From contig WRAB01000010.1 in assembly GCA_009780435.1 (NCBI GenBank), positions 22,263 through 86,262 of the forward strand: a stretch of 64,000 nt of DNA, written 5' to 3'. Of the stretch, positions 48,524-58,901 are shown one piece after another. Every line of letters starts with the position of its first letter. The first letter of the stretch is position 1. The stretch is from Oscillospiraceae bacterium (GTDB lineage: Bacteria; Bacillota; Clostridia; Oscillospirales; Oscillospiraceae). A program made the position numbers and the translations under genes. The notes beneath the pieces are model-generated. The model made no database searches. It saw nothing but the letters and a program-made list of their open reading frames with translations, and had not been told where the DNA came from.

Positions 48524-50710
48524 GTGGGGAAATCGTTAGTGTTGGCTGAAAAACCATCGGTGGCGAAGGACTTAGCCAGAGTGTTGGGGTGCCGGCAGAA
48601 GGGTGAGGGGTGTATAGTCGGAGACCGCTACATCGTCACCTGGGCGCTGGGGCATCTTATCACGCTGGCCGACCCTGAAATCTACAGCAAGGACTACAAA
48701 ACATGGAGCCTGGAAACCCTGCCTATGCTCCCCTCCAAGATGCAACTTGTGGTCATAAAGGAGAGTTCCAAACAGTTTCATATTGTGCAAAAACTACTCA
48801 GGCGCGCGGATGTTTCCGACATTATTATAGCCACGGACGCGGGGCGCGAGGGCGAGCTTGTCGCCCGCTGGATTCTGATCAAGGCGGCCTGCAAAAAACC
48901 CGCGAAACGGTTGTGGATATCCTCGCAAACGGACAAGGCAATCCGCGACGGATTTCAAAACCTCAAACCCGCCGCGGATACCTATAACCTATTCTTGTCG
49001 GCGGAAGCCCGCTCCGAAGCTGACTGGCTCGTGGGCTTAAATACCACGCGGGCATTAACTTGCAAACACGGCGCCAGCCTGTCTGCCGGACGCGTACAGA
49101 CGCCCACCCTCGCCATGATCGTGGCCAGAGAGCAAGAAATAAAGAACTTCGTGCCAAAAGATTACTACACCATAAAGGTGCAATTCGGCGGATTTTCAGC
49201 GACATGGCTATCCGCGGGTGGACAGTCCCGCCTATCAAACCGAGCGGACGCGGAGGCGGTTCTGCAGAGAGTTTCGGGCAAAGAGGGCGTCGTGTCCGAT
49301 ATACAAAAGCAGTACAAACACAAAGCGCCGCCCGCCGCCTATGACCTAACCGAACTGCAGCGGGATGCCAATCGCAAATATGCGTACTCCGCCAAGGAGA
49401 CGCTGTCGATTATGCAGTCGCTTTATGAATATCACAAACTACTCACCTACCCGCGCACTGACTCGCGTTACATCACAGACGACATTGTCCCGACGCTCCC
49501 TGACCGGCTGCGGAGCGTCGCGGTGGGTCCTTATCGGGAACTTGCCCTGTCTCTCGCGAAAACGCGTCCGCTGACGACGCGGTATATTTTGGATAACAAC
49601 AAAGTGAGCGACCATCACGCGATTATCCCCACGGACGAGCCAGTCGATTTATCATATTTGACACCGGAGGAGCGCAATATATACGACTTGGTCGTGCGCC
49701 GGTTTCTGGCGGTACTCAGCCCTGCGTTTGAGTATGAGGAGACCAAATTGACCGTAACAGTCGGCAAGGAACGCTTTGCCGCCAAAGGCAAGATGATACG
49801 CGCCCCCGGCTGGAAGGTCGCCTATGGGCAGGCGTTTAGCGACGATGATGAGGAAGATGATTCCGATGTGAAAGAACAGACCTTGCCGCAGATACGGCAA
49901 GGCAGTAAGTTGGACATGAAATCCTGTGACATCGCAACCGGTAAGACGAAACCGCCCGCGCGATATAACGAGGCGACGCTGCTCACCGCAATGGAAAATC
50001 CGGGTGGCAAGGAAATGAGCGCCGATATTCGCGCCATCCTCAAAACGACAAGTGGACTAGGTACGCCGGCCACCCGGGCGGACATCATTGAAAAACTGCT
50101 CTCGTCCTTCTGTATTGAGCGGCGCGGCAAGGAGATTGTGCCGACCTCAAAAGGGATTCAGCTTGTGGGGCTGGTTCCGGAAGACCTCCGTTCAGCCGAG
50201 CTAACCGCGAAGTGGGAGCAGGAGCTGGCGCTTATCAGTCGTGGGGCGGCGCAAAAAAAGACATTTATCGACCAAATGCGAAAGTATGCCTCGGAGCTTG
50301 TCAGTGCCGTTGCCGCAAGCGACACAAAGTACGTCCACGACAACGTGACGCGGGACAAGTGTCCTGACTGTGAGCGTTTCCTGTTGGAAGTGAACGGTAA
50401 AAAGGGAACCATGCGTGTTTGTCCGGACAGAGAGTGCGGCTATCGCAAAAACCTTTCTATGCAGACGAATGCGAGATGCCCCAGCTGCCACAAAAGGCTG
50501 GAGATGCGCGGCGAGGGGGAGAAGCGCCTTTTCGTATGCGTCTGCGGACACAGGGAGAGACTCTCTGATTTCGAGAAACGTCGTAGCGAGTCAGGCGCGT
50601 CAAAGCGAGATACGGAAAACTATCTGCGAAACCAAAACAAGCAAAATAATGACAAAGGAGACTCCGCACTGGCAAGCCAATTGGCAAAATGGATGGAGCA
50701 GCAGGATTAG
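48524..50710 (+). CDS. topB: DNA topoisomerase III
   Basis: 728 residues, type IA topoisomerase. The Toprim domain starts LVLAEKPSVAKDLARVLG with DAGREGELVARWI; the catalytic Tyr is in LLTYPRTDSRY. Two C-terminal zinc-ribbon-like parts (CPDCERFLLEVNGKKG ... CPDRECGYRK; CPSCHKRLEMRG ... CVCGHRE) are present. GTG start with GGGAG twelve bases upstream. TopB decatenates DNA; Firmicutes carry chromosomal and element-borne copies, and the context does not decide which this is. Confidence 0.95.
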   Translation: MGKSLVLAEKPSVAKDLARVLGCRQKGEGCIVGDRYIVTWALGHLITLADPEIYSKDYKTWSLETLPMLPSKMQLVVIKESSKQFHIVQKLLRRADVSDIIIATDAGREGELVARWILIKAACKKPAKRLWISSQTDKAIRDGFQNLKPAADTYNLFLSAEARSEADWLVGLNTTRALTCKHGASLSAGRVQTPTLAMIVAREQEIKNFVPKDYYTIKVQFGGFSATWLSAGGQSRLSNRADAEAVLQRVSGKEGVVSDIQKQYKHKAPPAAYDLTELQRDANRKYAYSAKETLSIMQSLYEYHKLLTYPRTDSRYITDDIVPTLPDRLRSVAVGPYRELALSLAKTRPLTTRYILDNNKVSDHHAIIPTDEPVDLSYLTPEERNIYDLVVRRFLAVLSPAFEYEETKLTVTVGKERFAAKGKMIRAPGWKVAYGQAFSDDDEEDDSDVKEQTLPQIRQGSKLDMKSCDIATGKTKPPARYNEATLLTAMENPGGKEMSADIRAILKTTSGLGTPATRADIIEKLLSSFCIERRGKEIVPTSKGIQLVGLVPEDLRSAELTAKWEQELALISRGAAQKKTFIDQMRKYASELVSAVAASDTKYVHDNVTRDKCPDCERFLLEVNGKKGTMRVCPDRECGYRKNLSMQTNARCPSCHKRLEMRGEGEKRLFVCVCGHRERLSDFEKRRSESGASKRDTENYLRNQNKQNNDKGDSALASQLAKWMEQQD

Positions 50711-50770
50711 GGTGACTTTTCTGTTGCGCCGGGGGATATTGACAAGTACCCTCGACTGTTTTCCATTTGG

Positions 50771-51559
50771 CTAGAACTTCGTATCATACTCCCACGGTTG
50801 CCCGCCTGCGAAGAACCCGCCGTCTATGCGGAACTCCTGTCCGGTGATGTAACTACACGAGTCCGCACAGAGCGCCACCACCAGCCCGGAAATATCCTCG
50901 GAAGTGCCGGAGCGATTTAGGGCTATGCGATCCAGTAAGTATTTGCTACGCCCCGGATGGTCCCAAAGAGGTGCCGTGAGTTCGGTTCTAATATGCCCCG
51001 GACTCACGCAGTTGGCGCGTATGTTGTACTTGGCCCACTCCACGGCTATTGAGCGCGTAAGCGATACCAGTCCGGCCTTACTGATTCCATAAACGCTGCA
51101 TCCGCCCAATATCATACCGGTGTTGTGCGAACCTATGTTGATAATTGAGCCGCCCTTTTGCTCTTTCATGTATGGCGCAACGGCCTGGCTGAGAAAGAAT
51201 GCGCTCTTGAGGTTGATTTGGATAATTCTGTCGTATGTAGCTTCCTCTACATCCGCCACGCCCTCACGCTTGTTCGTCCCCGCACAATTTATGAGGATAT
51301 CAATACGTCCGTTTATCTTTGCAATGTCAGCTACAACCGGGTCAAAGCTCGCCATGTCGGACATATCCAACTTGAAAGCATCCGCCCGCTCACCCAGTTT
51401 TTCCTTAAATTTGACCAATCGTTCCATGTTGATATCAGTCAAGGCGACGTGCGCCCCTGCGGCCCATAGCCCCTCGGATATTGCGCCGCCGATCGCTCCG
51501 GCTGCACCGGTAATAAACGCTGTCTTGCCCTTTAACGAGAACATTTGTTCTAAATTCAC
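50771..51559 (-). CDS. SDR-family dehydrogenase (gluconate 5-/KduD-like)
   Basis: 262 residues, classical short-chain dehydrogenase. Cofactor motif ITGAAGAIGGAI, NCAG in LINCAGTNKR, catalytic Ser in INIGSHN, and Tyr-Lys in YGISK. It resembles 2-deoxy-gluconate/gluconate dehydrogenases. It is the last gene of the minus-strand sugar operon starting at 58737, so it probably oxidises an intermediate of that pathway. Confidence 0.85.
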   Translation of the reverse strand: MNLEQMFSLKGKTAFITGAAGAIGGAISEGLWAAGAHVALTDINMERLVKFKEKLGERADAFKLDMSDMASFDPVVADIAKINGRIDILINCAGTNKREGVADVEEATYDRIIQINLKSAFFLSQAVAPYMKEQKGGSIINIGSHNTGMILGGCSVYGISKAGLVSLTRSIAVEWAKYNIRANCVSPGHIRTELTAPLWDHPGRSKYLLDRIALNRSGTSEDISGLVVALCADSCSYITGQEFRIDGGFFAGGQPWEYDTKF

Positions 51560-51601
51560 ACTACACGCCCTCCTGCAATATAATTACGGCTAAAAAACCG
51601 C

Positions 51602-52744
51602 TTAGCTATCCACAAACACAATATTCGGGAATTTCACCAATGTCCCGCCGCAATTTTTCTCAATTGCCGGAAAAGAGAAGGGCTTTGTAATCATCAGAGG
51701 GCCGTTTTCTGTGGCGATAAAGGCATCCTCTGCCTTCGCCCCATTGATAACGGGATTAAAGCAATAGCCTTGGTTGGGGACAGTAATCCGATGGGAGCTT
51801 TCTGTCAGCATGTAATCCCGGTTATTATAGCTTTGCGCACCGCCTTGGCCGTGAAGCGGCCACATATCGCCATGACCTAAATCCTCATAGGCCTTTTTGC
51901 AGGCCCGGAAACCGGCGATATCATCTTGCCCTACCTGAATGGCGGCAATACTTCTGGCTTCCACTTCGGTGCAGACATCAAATATTCTGGCGATTTCTTC
52001 GTCTTTTTTACCAAAGTGCACCATGCGTGTTACAGTGGTAATCAGGCCCTTATATCTGCCGTTTACGGAGATACACAAATGTTTTTCCAACACTTTCCCG
52101 GTTGGGATGGCGTGGCGATGATCATATGCCCGTTTATCTGTCGCAACCAGAAACAGCGCCTGATCAATCCCTTTGCTCCATAAAGCATTTGTCAAGCCGC
52201 CGGTGATTTCATATTCCGTCATGCCAGGCCGCACAGTGACGATATACTCCTCGAGTGTCTGGGAAAGGGTGTCGCCCAAGTGCATATACCGCCCGATTTC
52301 GTTCTCGGTCAAGGAATAATGGAGTGGATTGATCTTATCTTGCATGAATTTTGTATTCTGGTAATGCATGTCGCAGGCGATATTTGAGAGATCACCACAA
52401 ATTTCCTTGATTTTACCCGGAATCTGATCTTCATACCAATCGGTTACAACCAATTGAAAGCCTAGCTCTTCCAGCTTTTCTTCCTGGATCATGCGCGGCG
52501 CTTCGATTACATTTGTGATCGCATACTGAGTATCTTTTGTGACCAGTATATACGCTACGCCCAACTCAACATACAAAGTTACAATGCTGTTGCTTCCGGC
52601 GGTGATCCAAGCAAAGTTTTGGTGCTTCATCAAAAGTACGCCGGATAAGCCCTCTTGGTCAATCAGTTCTCGTACGCGGGCAAGTTTAATATCTATTTCC
52701 GCCTTACGAGCAGCAATAGAGGTATCTTCAACATACACTTTCAT
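51602..52744 (-). CDS. Creatinase/M24-fold protein lacking metal ligands
   Basis: 380 residues from the ATG at 52744 (GAGGAGAGCGAGAA upstream). An N-terminal creatinase-type domain (about 15-135) and a C-terminal pita-bread domain. In metal peptidases of the M24 family two Asp, one His and two Glu bind metal. Here the Asp region reads ISVNGRYKGLITTVTR (Asn and Thr at those places) and the first Glu region FNPVING, while AKAEDAFIATENG keeps the last Glu and WPLHGQGG keeps a His. So a metal-free, creatinase-like C-N hydrolase, or a binding protein, is more likely than a peptidase. Confidence 0.75.
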   Translation of the reverse strand: MKVYVEDTSIAARKAEIDIKLARVRELIDQEGLSGVLLMKHQNFAWITAGSNSIVTLYVELGVAYILVTKDTQYAITNVIEAPRMIQEEKLEELGFQLVVTDWYEDQIPGKIKEICGDLSNIACDMHYQNTKFMQDKINPLHYSLTENEIGRYMHLGDTLSQTLEEYIVTVRPGMTEYEITGGLTNALWSKGIDQALFLVATDKRAYDHRHAIPTGKVLEKHLCISVNGRYKGLITTVTRMVHFGKKDEEIARIFDVCTEVEARSIAAIQVGQDDIAGFRACKKAYEDLGHGDMWPLHGQGGAQSYNNRDYMLTESSHRITVPNQGYCFNPVINGAKAEDAFIATENGPLMITKPFSFPAIEKNCGGTLVKFPNIVFVDS

Positions 52745-52769
52745 TTCTCGCTCTCCTCTACGTTTATTA

Positions 52770-53912
52770 TTATAAGTCAACCCGCTTGCCTTCCTTACAG
52801 GAACGATGAACTGCATCAATAATAGCCTGCACGATATATCCGTCTTCAAACGTGGCCGCAAGGGGTGCAATCGGCTTATCTTCCGCTACGCAATCCAAGA
52901 AATGGGCAAGCATGTTAATATGTCCATGTTCCCAGCCAAGGCCGTGGCCTCTGGGCCACCATATGTCCATAAAGGGGTGATCAGGCTCTGTTGCTCCAAG
53001 TTTGACCCATCCGCGCACTTTTGATGTCGGGGTATTCGGCTGGTAAACATGGAGGGTATTAATATCCAGCACATCATAACGAAGGCTGCCTTTAGAGCCA
53101 AATATTTCAAAAGAAAACTCACTTTGCTTGCCGTAAGCGACACCAAGGCACTGCATTGCCCCTGTTGTAACGCCGTTTTTAAACTCCATTGTATAATGGT
53201 AGCCTTCTACGGCCTCTGACTTTACCACGCCTTTTCGAGAGTTCCGCTCGGTTACGTATGTCTTTGCGATACCGCCGCCTATGCTTGCAATATCCCCGAT
53301 CAAAAAGCGGGCCATGTCAATCATATGGGACCCGATGCCCTGGTCTACCCCGCTGCCCGGATTTTTCACAAACCATACGTCCTCAACAGAGGATTCGGCT
53401 GTGCCCGGATCCTGGTAATAGTTGCAGTCAAAGTGATATATCTGGCCTAAGTCACCGTTTTTAATTATTTCATACGCCAAACGCACGGCAGGCATAAAGC
53501 GATAACTAAAGCAACATAAATGCTTCACTTTGGCAGCTTCCGCCGCTTGCCACATTTCCTTTGCCTCTGAGGTCTTTAGGGACAGCGGCTTTTCGCATAT
53601 CACATGCTTGCCCGCCTTGATCGCGTCAAGGGTTGGCTGGTAATGCGCCAAGTCGCCGGCGACATTGTCAAACACATTGATTTCAGGATCTTTGAGCATT
53701 TCATGATAATTTGTGTATACCGTCTTTAAACCGAAGCGTTCGGCGAACGCTTTGGTTTTCGCCTCGCTTGTTCCGCACGCCGCTTTTACTTCCACATTCC
53801 ACTTGCTTTTCGGGTGGAACATGTATTGCGCTGTCCGAAAACCATGGGTATGGATTTTCCCCATCCAGCCTGTACCCAACATGCCTACGTTTAATTGCTT
53901 TCTTTCCATCAT
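52770..53912 (-). CDS. Gfo/Idh/MocA family oxidoreductase
   Basis: 380 residues. Rossmann motif GMLGTGWMGKIHTHGF, EKP motif VICEKPLSLKTSEA, and a second domain with HFDCNYYQDPG and DQGIGSHMIDMARFL. It probably oxidises the imported sugar or cyclitol. It is distantly alike to the protein at 16386 but not a recent copy. It lies between the transporter permease and the creatinase-like gene on the minus strand. Two adjacent ATGs (53912, 53909) are possible starts. Confidence 0.88.
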   Translation of the reverse strand: MMERKQLNVGMLGTGWMGKIHTHGFRTAQYMFHPKSKWNVEVKAACGTSEAKTKAFAERFGLKTVYTNYHEMLKDPEINVFDNVAGDLAHYQPTLDAIKAGKHVICEKPLSLKTSEAKEMWQAAEAAKVKHLCCFSYRFMPAVRLAYEIIKNGDLGQIYHFDCNYYQDPGTAESSVEDVWFVKNPGSGVDQGIGSHMIDMARFLIGDIASIGGGIAKTYVTERNSRKGVVKSEAVEGYHYTMEFKNGVTTGAMQCLGVAYGKQSEFSFEIFGSKGSLRYDVLDINTLHVYQPNTPTSKVRGWVKLGATEPDHPFMDIWWPRGHGLGWEHGHINMLAHFLDCVAEDKPIAPLAATFEDGYIVQAIIDAVHRSCKEGKRVDL

Positions 53913-53951
53913 AGCGCTTCCCTTCTTTCTAATTATAAATATACAAATCCA

Positions 53952-54968
53952 CTATGCCGCTTTGCCTTTTCCAGATGCGATTCTATTTAACTTTCTCTCA
54001 TTTCTGACCTGTATCAAATACTCAAGAGAAAGTATGCTTACGAGTAAAAGCGCCGGTATCATTTCCCGAACAAAGCCGCTGATTCGGAGCAAGGTCAGCC
54101 CGGTGTTTAAAAGTTGTATCACAAGCATTGCCAAGAATATATTAATGACGTTGCCTACACCGCCAGAGGGCTTAATACCACTGAGTACACCAATTAAAAG
54201 CGTGTTAAGTACCAGCGGAGCGCCAAAGTCTACTGTCGCCGCATTTGTCCTCGCAAGAATCATTAGCCCCGCAAAAGCGGCTAGCACACAGGAGAGAATA
54301 TACGTTTTATAGATTACCACTTTGTTGTTGATGCCGGAATACAACGTCGCATTTCTGTTGGCACCAAAAAGCTTTAATTGAGACCCGTATGGCGTTTTAT
54401 GCACAATGAGATATACAATGGCCCCCACCGCAATGAATATGATAAATGGAATCGGTATCCCTAAAATATTCCCCGAGCCTATATGCGCCACTTCTTGTGG
54501 AATTCCGAAGATCGCCCGGCCGCCCGTTATAATCATTGAAATTCCCAAAAATAAGTTCATGGTACCCAACGTGGTCAGAATCTCGGGTACTTTTAAGTTG
54601 GCGATGAGGAACGAGTTTACAGTTCCGCCGATCAGGCCAATTACAATGCAAACTCCCACGCACATCAGCAATATCAAATACACTTGAAGCGAAGTTGTCA
54701 CATCCGTGACTAACGCCCTAATTATCATCGCACAGATAATTGCAGAAAGGTTGGCGAGGTTTACGATAGAAAAATTAACCCCCCGAGAGATCATAACGAC
54801 AGCCATTGCTAAAGCAAGGAGGCCAACATCTGAAACTTGTACAAGAATTGCCCGCATACTAAGCGGTGTCAAAAAGACTGTAGGCCTAGTTATGGCCATT
54901 ATAGCGAAAATAATTGCGCCCACTAACAACAATTGCGTTCTTCTGCTGCTAAAAATATTAGTTTTCAC
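53952..54968 (-). CDS. Ribose-type ABC transporter permease (first)
   Basis: 338 residues, RbsC-like (BPD_transp_2), eight to ten hydrophobic segments. The cytoplasmic coupling region is near ANRNATLYSGINNKVVIYKTYIL and the segment GLMILARTNAATVDFGAPLVLNTLLIGVLSGIKPSGG (broken here) is typical. It pairs with the second permease at 55017, so the transporter has two different membrane subunits. The C-terminus is basic. Confidence 0.9.
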   Translation of the reverse strand: MKTNIFSSRRTQLLLVGAIIFAIMAITRPTVFLTPLSMRAILVQVSDVGLLALAMAVVMISRGVNFSIVNLANLSAIICAMIIRALVTDVTTSLQVYLILLMCVGVCIVIGLIGGTVNSFLIANLKVPEILTTLGTMNLFLGISMIITGGRAIFGIPQEVAHIGSGNILGIPIPFIIFIAVGAIVYLIVHKTPYGSQLKLFGANRNATLYSGINNKVVIYKTYILSCVLAAFAGLMILARTNAATVDFGAPLVLNTLLIGVLSGIKPSGGVGNVINIFLAMLVIQLLNTGLTLLRISGFVREMIPALLLVSILSLEYLIQVRNERKLNRIASGKGKAA

Positions 54969-55016
54969 ATTCTCACCATTCTCTTATCACGTTATATTGT
55001 TTTGATTCCGAACGGC

Positions 55017-56030
55017 TCACGCCAGCTTTTTTTGCGCCCGGTTACGCTGGTATGCCTGCAATGAGATTGCGCAGATCAGCACGAGACCGAATACAAATGC
55101 CTGCCAGTCTGATGATACTCCCATGAGAACCAGGTTGTTTCTGATCAGAATTGTTAAAAGCGTACCTAAAAACACGCCCAACATACTTCCCCTGCCGCCG
55201 ACAATGCTCACACCGCCCAGTACCACGGAGGAGACAACAACGAGCTCCGTTCCAACCAACTGACTGGGATCGGCAAATCTGGTGACGGATACATGAATCA
55301 CTCCTCCAATCGCATACATGGCGCCGGCGAATGTATAAAGCATAATGTTAAGCCGTTTGACATTATAGCCAGCTCTCTGTGCTGATATCAGAGAACCGCC
55401 CATGGCAAATATCCCGCGGCCAACCATCGTGTAGCGAAGCAAGAGATGCGTCAGCACCAATAAGCTTATTAATATGAAAACGGAAACATGTAGCCCGCCC
55501 AGTACAGTGTTATCCGCTAAGGCCAACGCACCGCTGGGCATATGCGCGGGGGTTACATAGATATGACCTATAAATTGGAGCATAATCCCTTGATAGATAA
55601 CCCCTGCCCCAAGTGTAGCAATAAAAATTGGAATTTTGAAAAAAGCAATGAAAACCGCATTGAGAAAACCCAGAGATGCGCCGATTGCAATTCCGATCAG
55701 GAACATTAAAATCATAGGCTCCTGAAGGTCCAGCGCAACAAATATCCGAGTGGATGTATAACCTGCAAAAATAGCAATGGACATACAAGATAAATCAACG
55801 CCGCCATTTATCATGACAAGACCCACGCCGATGGCGATGATTCCGACCACTACACTTGTTCTCAACATGTCAAACACTGTATCCATTGAAAAGAATATCG
55901 GATTGATTATTGCAATTAGCGCACATAGTGCAACAATGCATACAATTAAAATTTGCTCGCTCCCTGAAAAAATTCTACTGAGACTTTTTAGGGAAAATTT
56001 GGTGCCAGAAGCATTCTGACTGCTATTCAT
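55017..56030 (-). CDS. Ribose-type ABC transporter permease (second)
   Basis: 337 residues from the ATG at 56030, eight bases after GGAGG. RbsC-like with about ten hydrophobic segments, motif GVDLSCMSIAIFAGY and GGVSIVGGRGSMLGVFLGTLL. It is about as long as the first permease but clearly different, giving a heterodimeric channel. Confidence 0.9.
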   Translation of the reverse strand: MNSSQNASGTKFSLKSLSRIFSGSEQILIVCIVALCALIAIINPIFFSMDTVFDMLRTSVVVGIIAIGVGLVMINGGVDLSCMSIAIFAGYTSTRIFVALDLQEPMILMFLIGIAIGASLGFLNAVFIAFFKIPIFIATLGAGVIYQGIMLQFIGHIYVTPAHMPSGALALADNTVLGGLHVSVFILISLLVLTHLLLRYTMVGRGIFAMGGSLISAQRAGYNVKRLNIMLYTFAGAMYAIGGVIHVSVTRFADPSQLVGTELVVVSSVVLGGVSIVGGRGSMLGVFLGTLLTILIRNNLVLMGVSSDWQAFVFGLVLICAISLQAYQRNRAQKKLA

Positions 56031-56055
56031 AGGAGTACCCTCCAAAGGCCTGTTT

Positions 56056-57546
56056 TTATGCGCCTTTCGTTATTTTTTTGCTCAGGCTTTCATACGTAAG
56101 GTCCTGCGTGTCCGATTCAAACGTTATTTCTCCACCATCTATAACCAGGACACGGTTTGAATTGTACAATATCTCTCCAATGTCGTCTGAAACCATCACC
56201 ACGGCGACGCCTTCCTTTACCATATTTTTGATTAAGGTGTGTATTTCAAACTTAGACTTTACATCCACGCCGACAGTCGGACAGTTAAATACAAACAGCG
56301 CAGGATTGGAGGCCATCCATTTCGCCAAAACAACCCTCTGCTGATTTCCACCCGATAGGCTGTGACCTGGGTCGCCGGATCTGGCTTTTATGGATAATTT
56401 TTCAATCCACTCCGTCGATAGCTTCTCCTTATCCCTCTCTCTTAAGATGCCGAACTTTTTTTTAAGCCGGTTCAACACTACCGCACTTAGGTTGTTCCGA
56501 ATCGTCGCATCCAAAAATAGTCCTTCGCTCAAACGATCCTCTGGAACGTAGGCAATGCCGTTACTGATCGCCTCCGTTATATTGCGCACTGAAATTTTCT
56601 TGCCGTTTAAGAAAATTTCACCGTCAGTGGCCGGAAGCGCGCCGAACAGCGATTTTGCAAGTTCCAGTCTGCCCGATCCCAGTCTTCCGGTTAAGCATAA
56701 GATTTCACCTTGCCTCACACCAAACGAAATATTTTTAAAATACTCCCTGCAGGCAAGATTTTTAACCTCAAAAACGTACTCACCATCTGTTTTGACAGGG
56801 GGTTGTTTTTCCTCGATGATATTGCTTCCAGTCATGTAATATGCGAGCTTTTCTTGCTCAAATTCATCGACAGGGTCGTCTGCAACTACCTCTCCGTTGC
56901 GGATCACGAATACCCTGTCGCACACTGCAAAGATTTCGTCCAGCTTATGGCTGACGAAAATAACGGCCACACCTGATTTTTTCAAGCCATTGATAATTTC
57001 ATAAAGCCTTTCGATTTCTATTTTGGTCAAGGTTGTCGTCGGCTCATCCATAATGATCAACTTGGCATCCTGCATGATAGCGCGCGCAATAGCGACAATC
57101 TGCTTTTGTGCAACGGACAAATTCTCAACAAGCATGTCGAGATTCATCTCCACGCCAATTTTCTCCAAGCTTTTTTGTGCAATTTCATTGCATATTTTCC
57201 TGCTGAAGCCAGATTTTCTTTTCTGTAGATGATAGCTTAACCCTATATTTTCGGCAACACTTAAATTGGGGAACAATGAAAAGTCCTGATAGATGACCTG
57301 AATACCTTCGCTTATTGATTGGCTTGGCGTGATGGACTTATATACCGTTCCATTGATAACGACTTCTCCGTTTTCATAGGGATGTACACCGGAAATAATC
57401 TTGATGATCGTACTCTTTCCGGAACCATTTTCTCCGGCAATACATAAGGCCTCGCCAGCTTTAATGTGCATATTGATATTTTTTAATACTTGAACCCCGT
57501 AAAAGGATTTGCAAATATCTTTTAATTCGATAACATTGTCGCTCAT
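56056..57546 (-). CDS. Ribose-type ABC transporter ATPase (two domains)
   Basis: 496 residues from the ATG at 57546 (AAAGGA upstream). Two ATPase halves: the first with GENGSGKSTIIKI, LSVAQKQIVAIARAI, LIIMDEPTTTLT; the second with GRLGSGRLELAKSL, LSGGNQQRVVLAKWM and NCPTVGVDV. The second Walker A is degenerate (Arg for Lys-Ser), as is common in RbsA/MglA proteins. It drives the two permeases. Confidence 0.93.
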   Translation of the reverse strand: MSDNVIELKDICKSFYGVQVLKNINMHIKAGEALCIAGENGSGKSTIIKIISGVHPYENGEVVINGTVYKSITPSQSISEGIQVIYQDFSLFPNLSVAENIGLSYHLQKRKSGFSRKICNEIAQKSLEKIGVEMNLDMLVENLSVAQKQIVAIARAIMQDAKLIIMDEPTTTLTKIEIERLYEIINGLKKSGVAVIFVSHKLDEIFAVCDRVFVIRNGEVVADDPVDEFEQEKLAYYMTGSNIIEEKQPPVKTDGEYVFEVKNLACREYFKNISFGVRQGEILCLTGRLGSGRLELAKSLFGALPATDGEIFLNGKKISVRNITEAISNGIAYVPEDRLSEGLFLDATIRNNLSAVVLNRLKKKFGILRERDKEKLSTEWIEKLSIKARSGDPGHSLSGGNQQRVVLAKWMASNPALFVFNCPTVGVDVKSKFEIHTLIKNMVKEGVAVVMVSDDIGEILYNSNRVLVIDGGEITFESDTQDLTYESLSKKITKGA

Positions 57547-57714
57547 AACACAAATAGATCCTTTCATGAGAAAATACCTGCTTATACTGAGCCGCATCTA
57601 CTAAGCCATGCCGAATTTATGTATTCTCCGGCAACTTCCTGAAAATAACATAACCTCACATTGGGTGATGGTCTCCCACCACCCAATGTGAGAGAATGAA
57701 TTGTTTCCGCAATA

Positions 57715-58737
57715 TTACCAGTATCTTTCTATGATTTCATCAATATTATCTCTGGTAAGCCACTGCCATCTGTTGCCGGTCACTTGTGTGCCGCTTACAT
57801 TAACTGCGTCAAATCCTGCTACACCGAGATCCATACCATCATAGGCTCTTTCGCCTCTGAATATTCTGTATGCCAAAGTGGCCATCGCTTCGCCGTGCAT
57901 TGACGGATCCCATCCGGTGACAGCATTCACAGTGCCATCATGGATGAAGTGAACGTATAAGTCCGCAACGCCATTGGTAATAAACGCAAATGTATCGCAT
58001 CTGCCCGCTTCTGCGATAGCGCGTGCAATACCCGCTGAACAGGTCGAAGAAGCGCCATAGATACCACGAAGGTCAGGGAACGCACGGAACAATTCCATGG
58101 TCCTTTCATAGGCATTCTGGGGGTCGTGGAGACCTTCCATGTAAGGATACGTAACCAGCTCTATATTGGGATAATATGTTTCCATCGTTTCTCTGATGAC
58201 ATCCGCCCACAACACATGTAGTGCAGCGCCCAAATTGTTTACAAAGATAGCGTATTGACCTTCATATCCGATCATGCTGGCCAACTCATGTGCGGCGTTT
58301 GCAGCATATTCCGCATCAATAAACGGCGCTACGTTGTAGTAGAGATTGGTATTGAACGGCCCTTCATCACCAAGTACGATAATGCCGGCCTCCATTGCCC
58401 TTTGCAAAACCCCTTCCAGCGGCTCAGGAGAAACAAAACTTACGCAAAGCGCCGCATTTCTTCCCTGAACTTCAACAATAAAGTCTTCGATTGCTTGAAT
58501 CTGCAATGTAGCATCGCCCGTTGTATGGCCGATCTGAACGACCTCTACATTCGGTCTATCCGCAGCAAATCTCTCAAAACCGGCGAACATTCTTGTATAC
58601 CATGCCCCACCTATGCTCTTAGGTAGATGGGCGATGATTAACTCGTCGTCTTGAGCTGCATCCTCTGTCTGCGAAGCGCAGGCAGCCAAACCGATCACCA
58701 ACACTAGGGCCAATAAGATTGCTACGATCTTTTTCAT
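57715..58737 (-). CDS. Sugar-binding lipoprotein of the ABC importer
   Basis: 340 residues from the ATG at 58737 (GGAAGGAAG upstream). Lipobox LAAC with Cys at residue 20; then a peripla_BP_4/RbsB-like two-lobe binding fold (AHLPKSIGGAWYTRMFAGFERFA, split; GIIVLGDEGPFN; VNAVTGWDPSMHGEAMATLAY). It captures the substrate outside the membrane. First gene of the operon, behind the promoter at 58909-58937. Trp and acidic residues in the cleft suggest a sugar or polyol. Confidence 0.9.
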   Translation of the reverse strand: MKKIVAILLALVLVIGLAACASQTEDAAQDDELIIAHLPKSIGGAWYTRMFAGFERFAADRPNVEVVQIGHTTGDATLQIQAIEDFIVEVQGRNAALCVSFVSPEPLEGVLQRAMEAGIIVLGDEGPFNTNLYYNVAPFIDAEYAANAAHELASMIGYEGQYAIFVNNLGAALHVLWADVIRETMETYYPNIELVTYPYMEGLHDPQNAYERTMELFRAFPDLRGIYGASSTCSAGIARAIAEAGRCDTFAFITNGVADLYVHFIHDGTVNAVTGWDPSMHGEAMATLAYRIFRGERAYDGMDLGVAGFDAVNVSGTQVTGNRWQWLTRDNIDEIIERYW

Positions 58738-58901
58738 TTTTCTTCCTTCCTTTCTCAACAAAAAAATTATTGGGTCACCTTTTGCATACAAATGGGTATA
58801 CAACATTCCAGAGCCTACTGACACTGCGACACAATATCCATACGTAAACGCTTTTATCTTTCACTCCACACGACATCACGTGGTCAACATTTTCACTTAA
58901 T

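Noticed and set aside
48524..50710. Evidence that topB belongs to an integrative conjugative element
   Set aside because: No relaxase, VirB4/VirD4 or replication genes are nearby.
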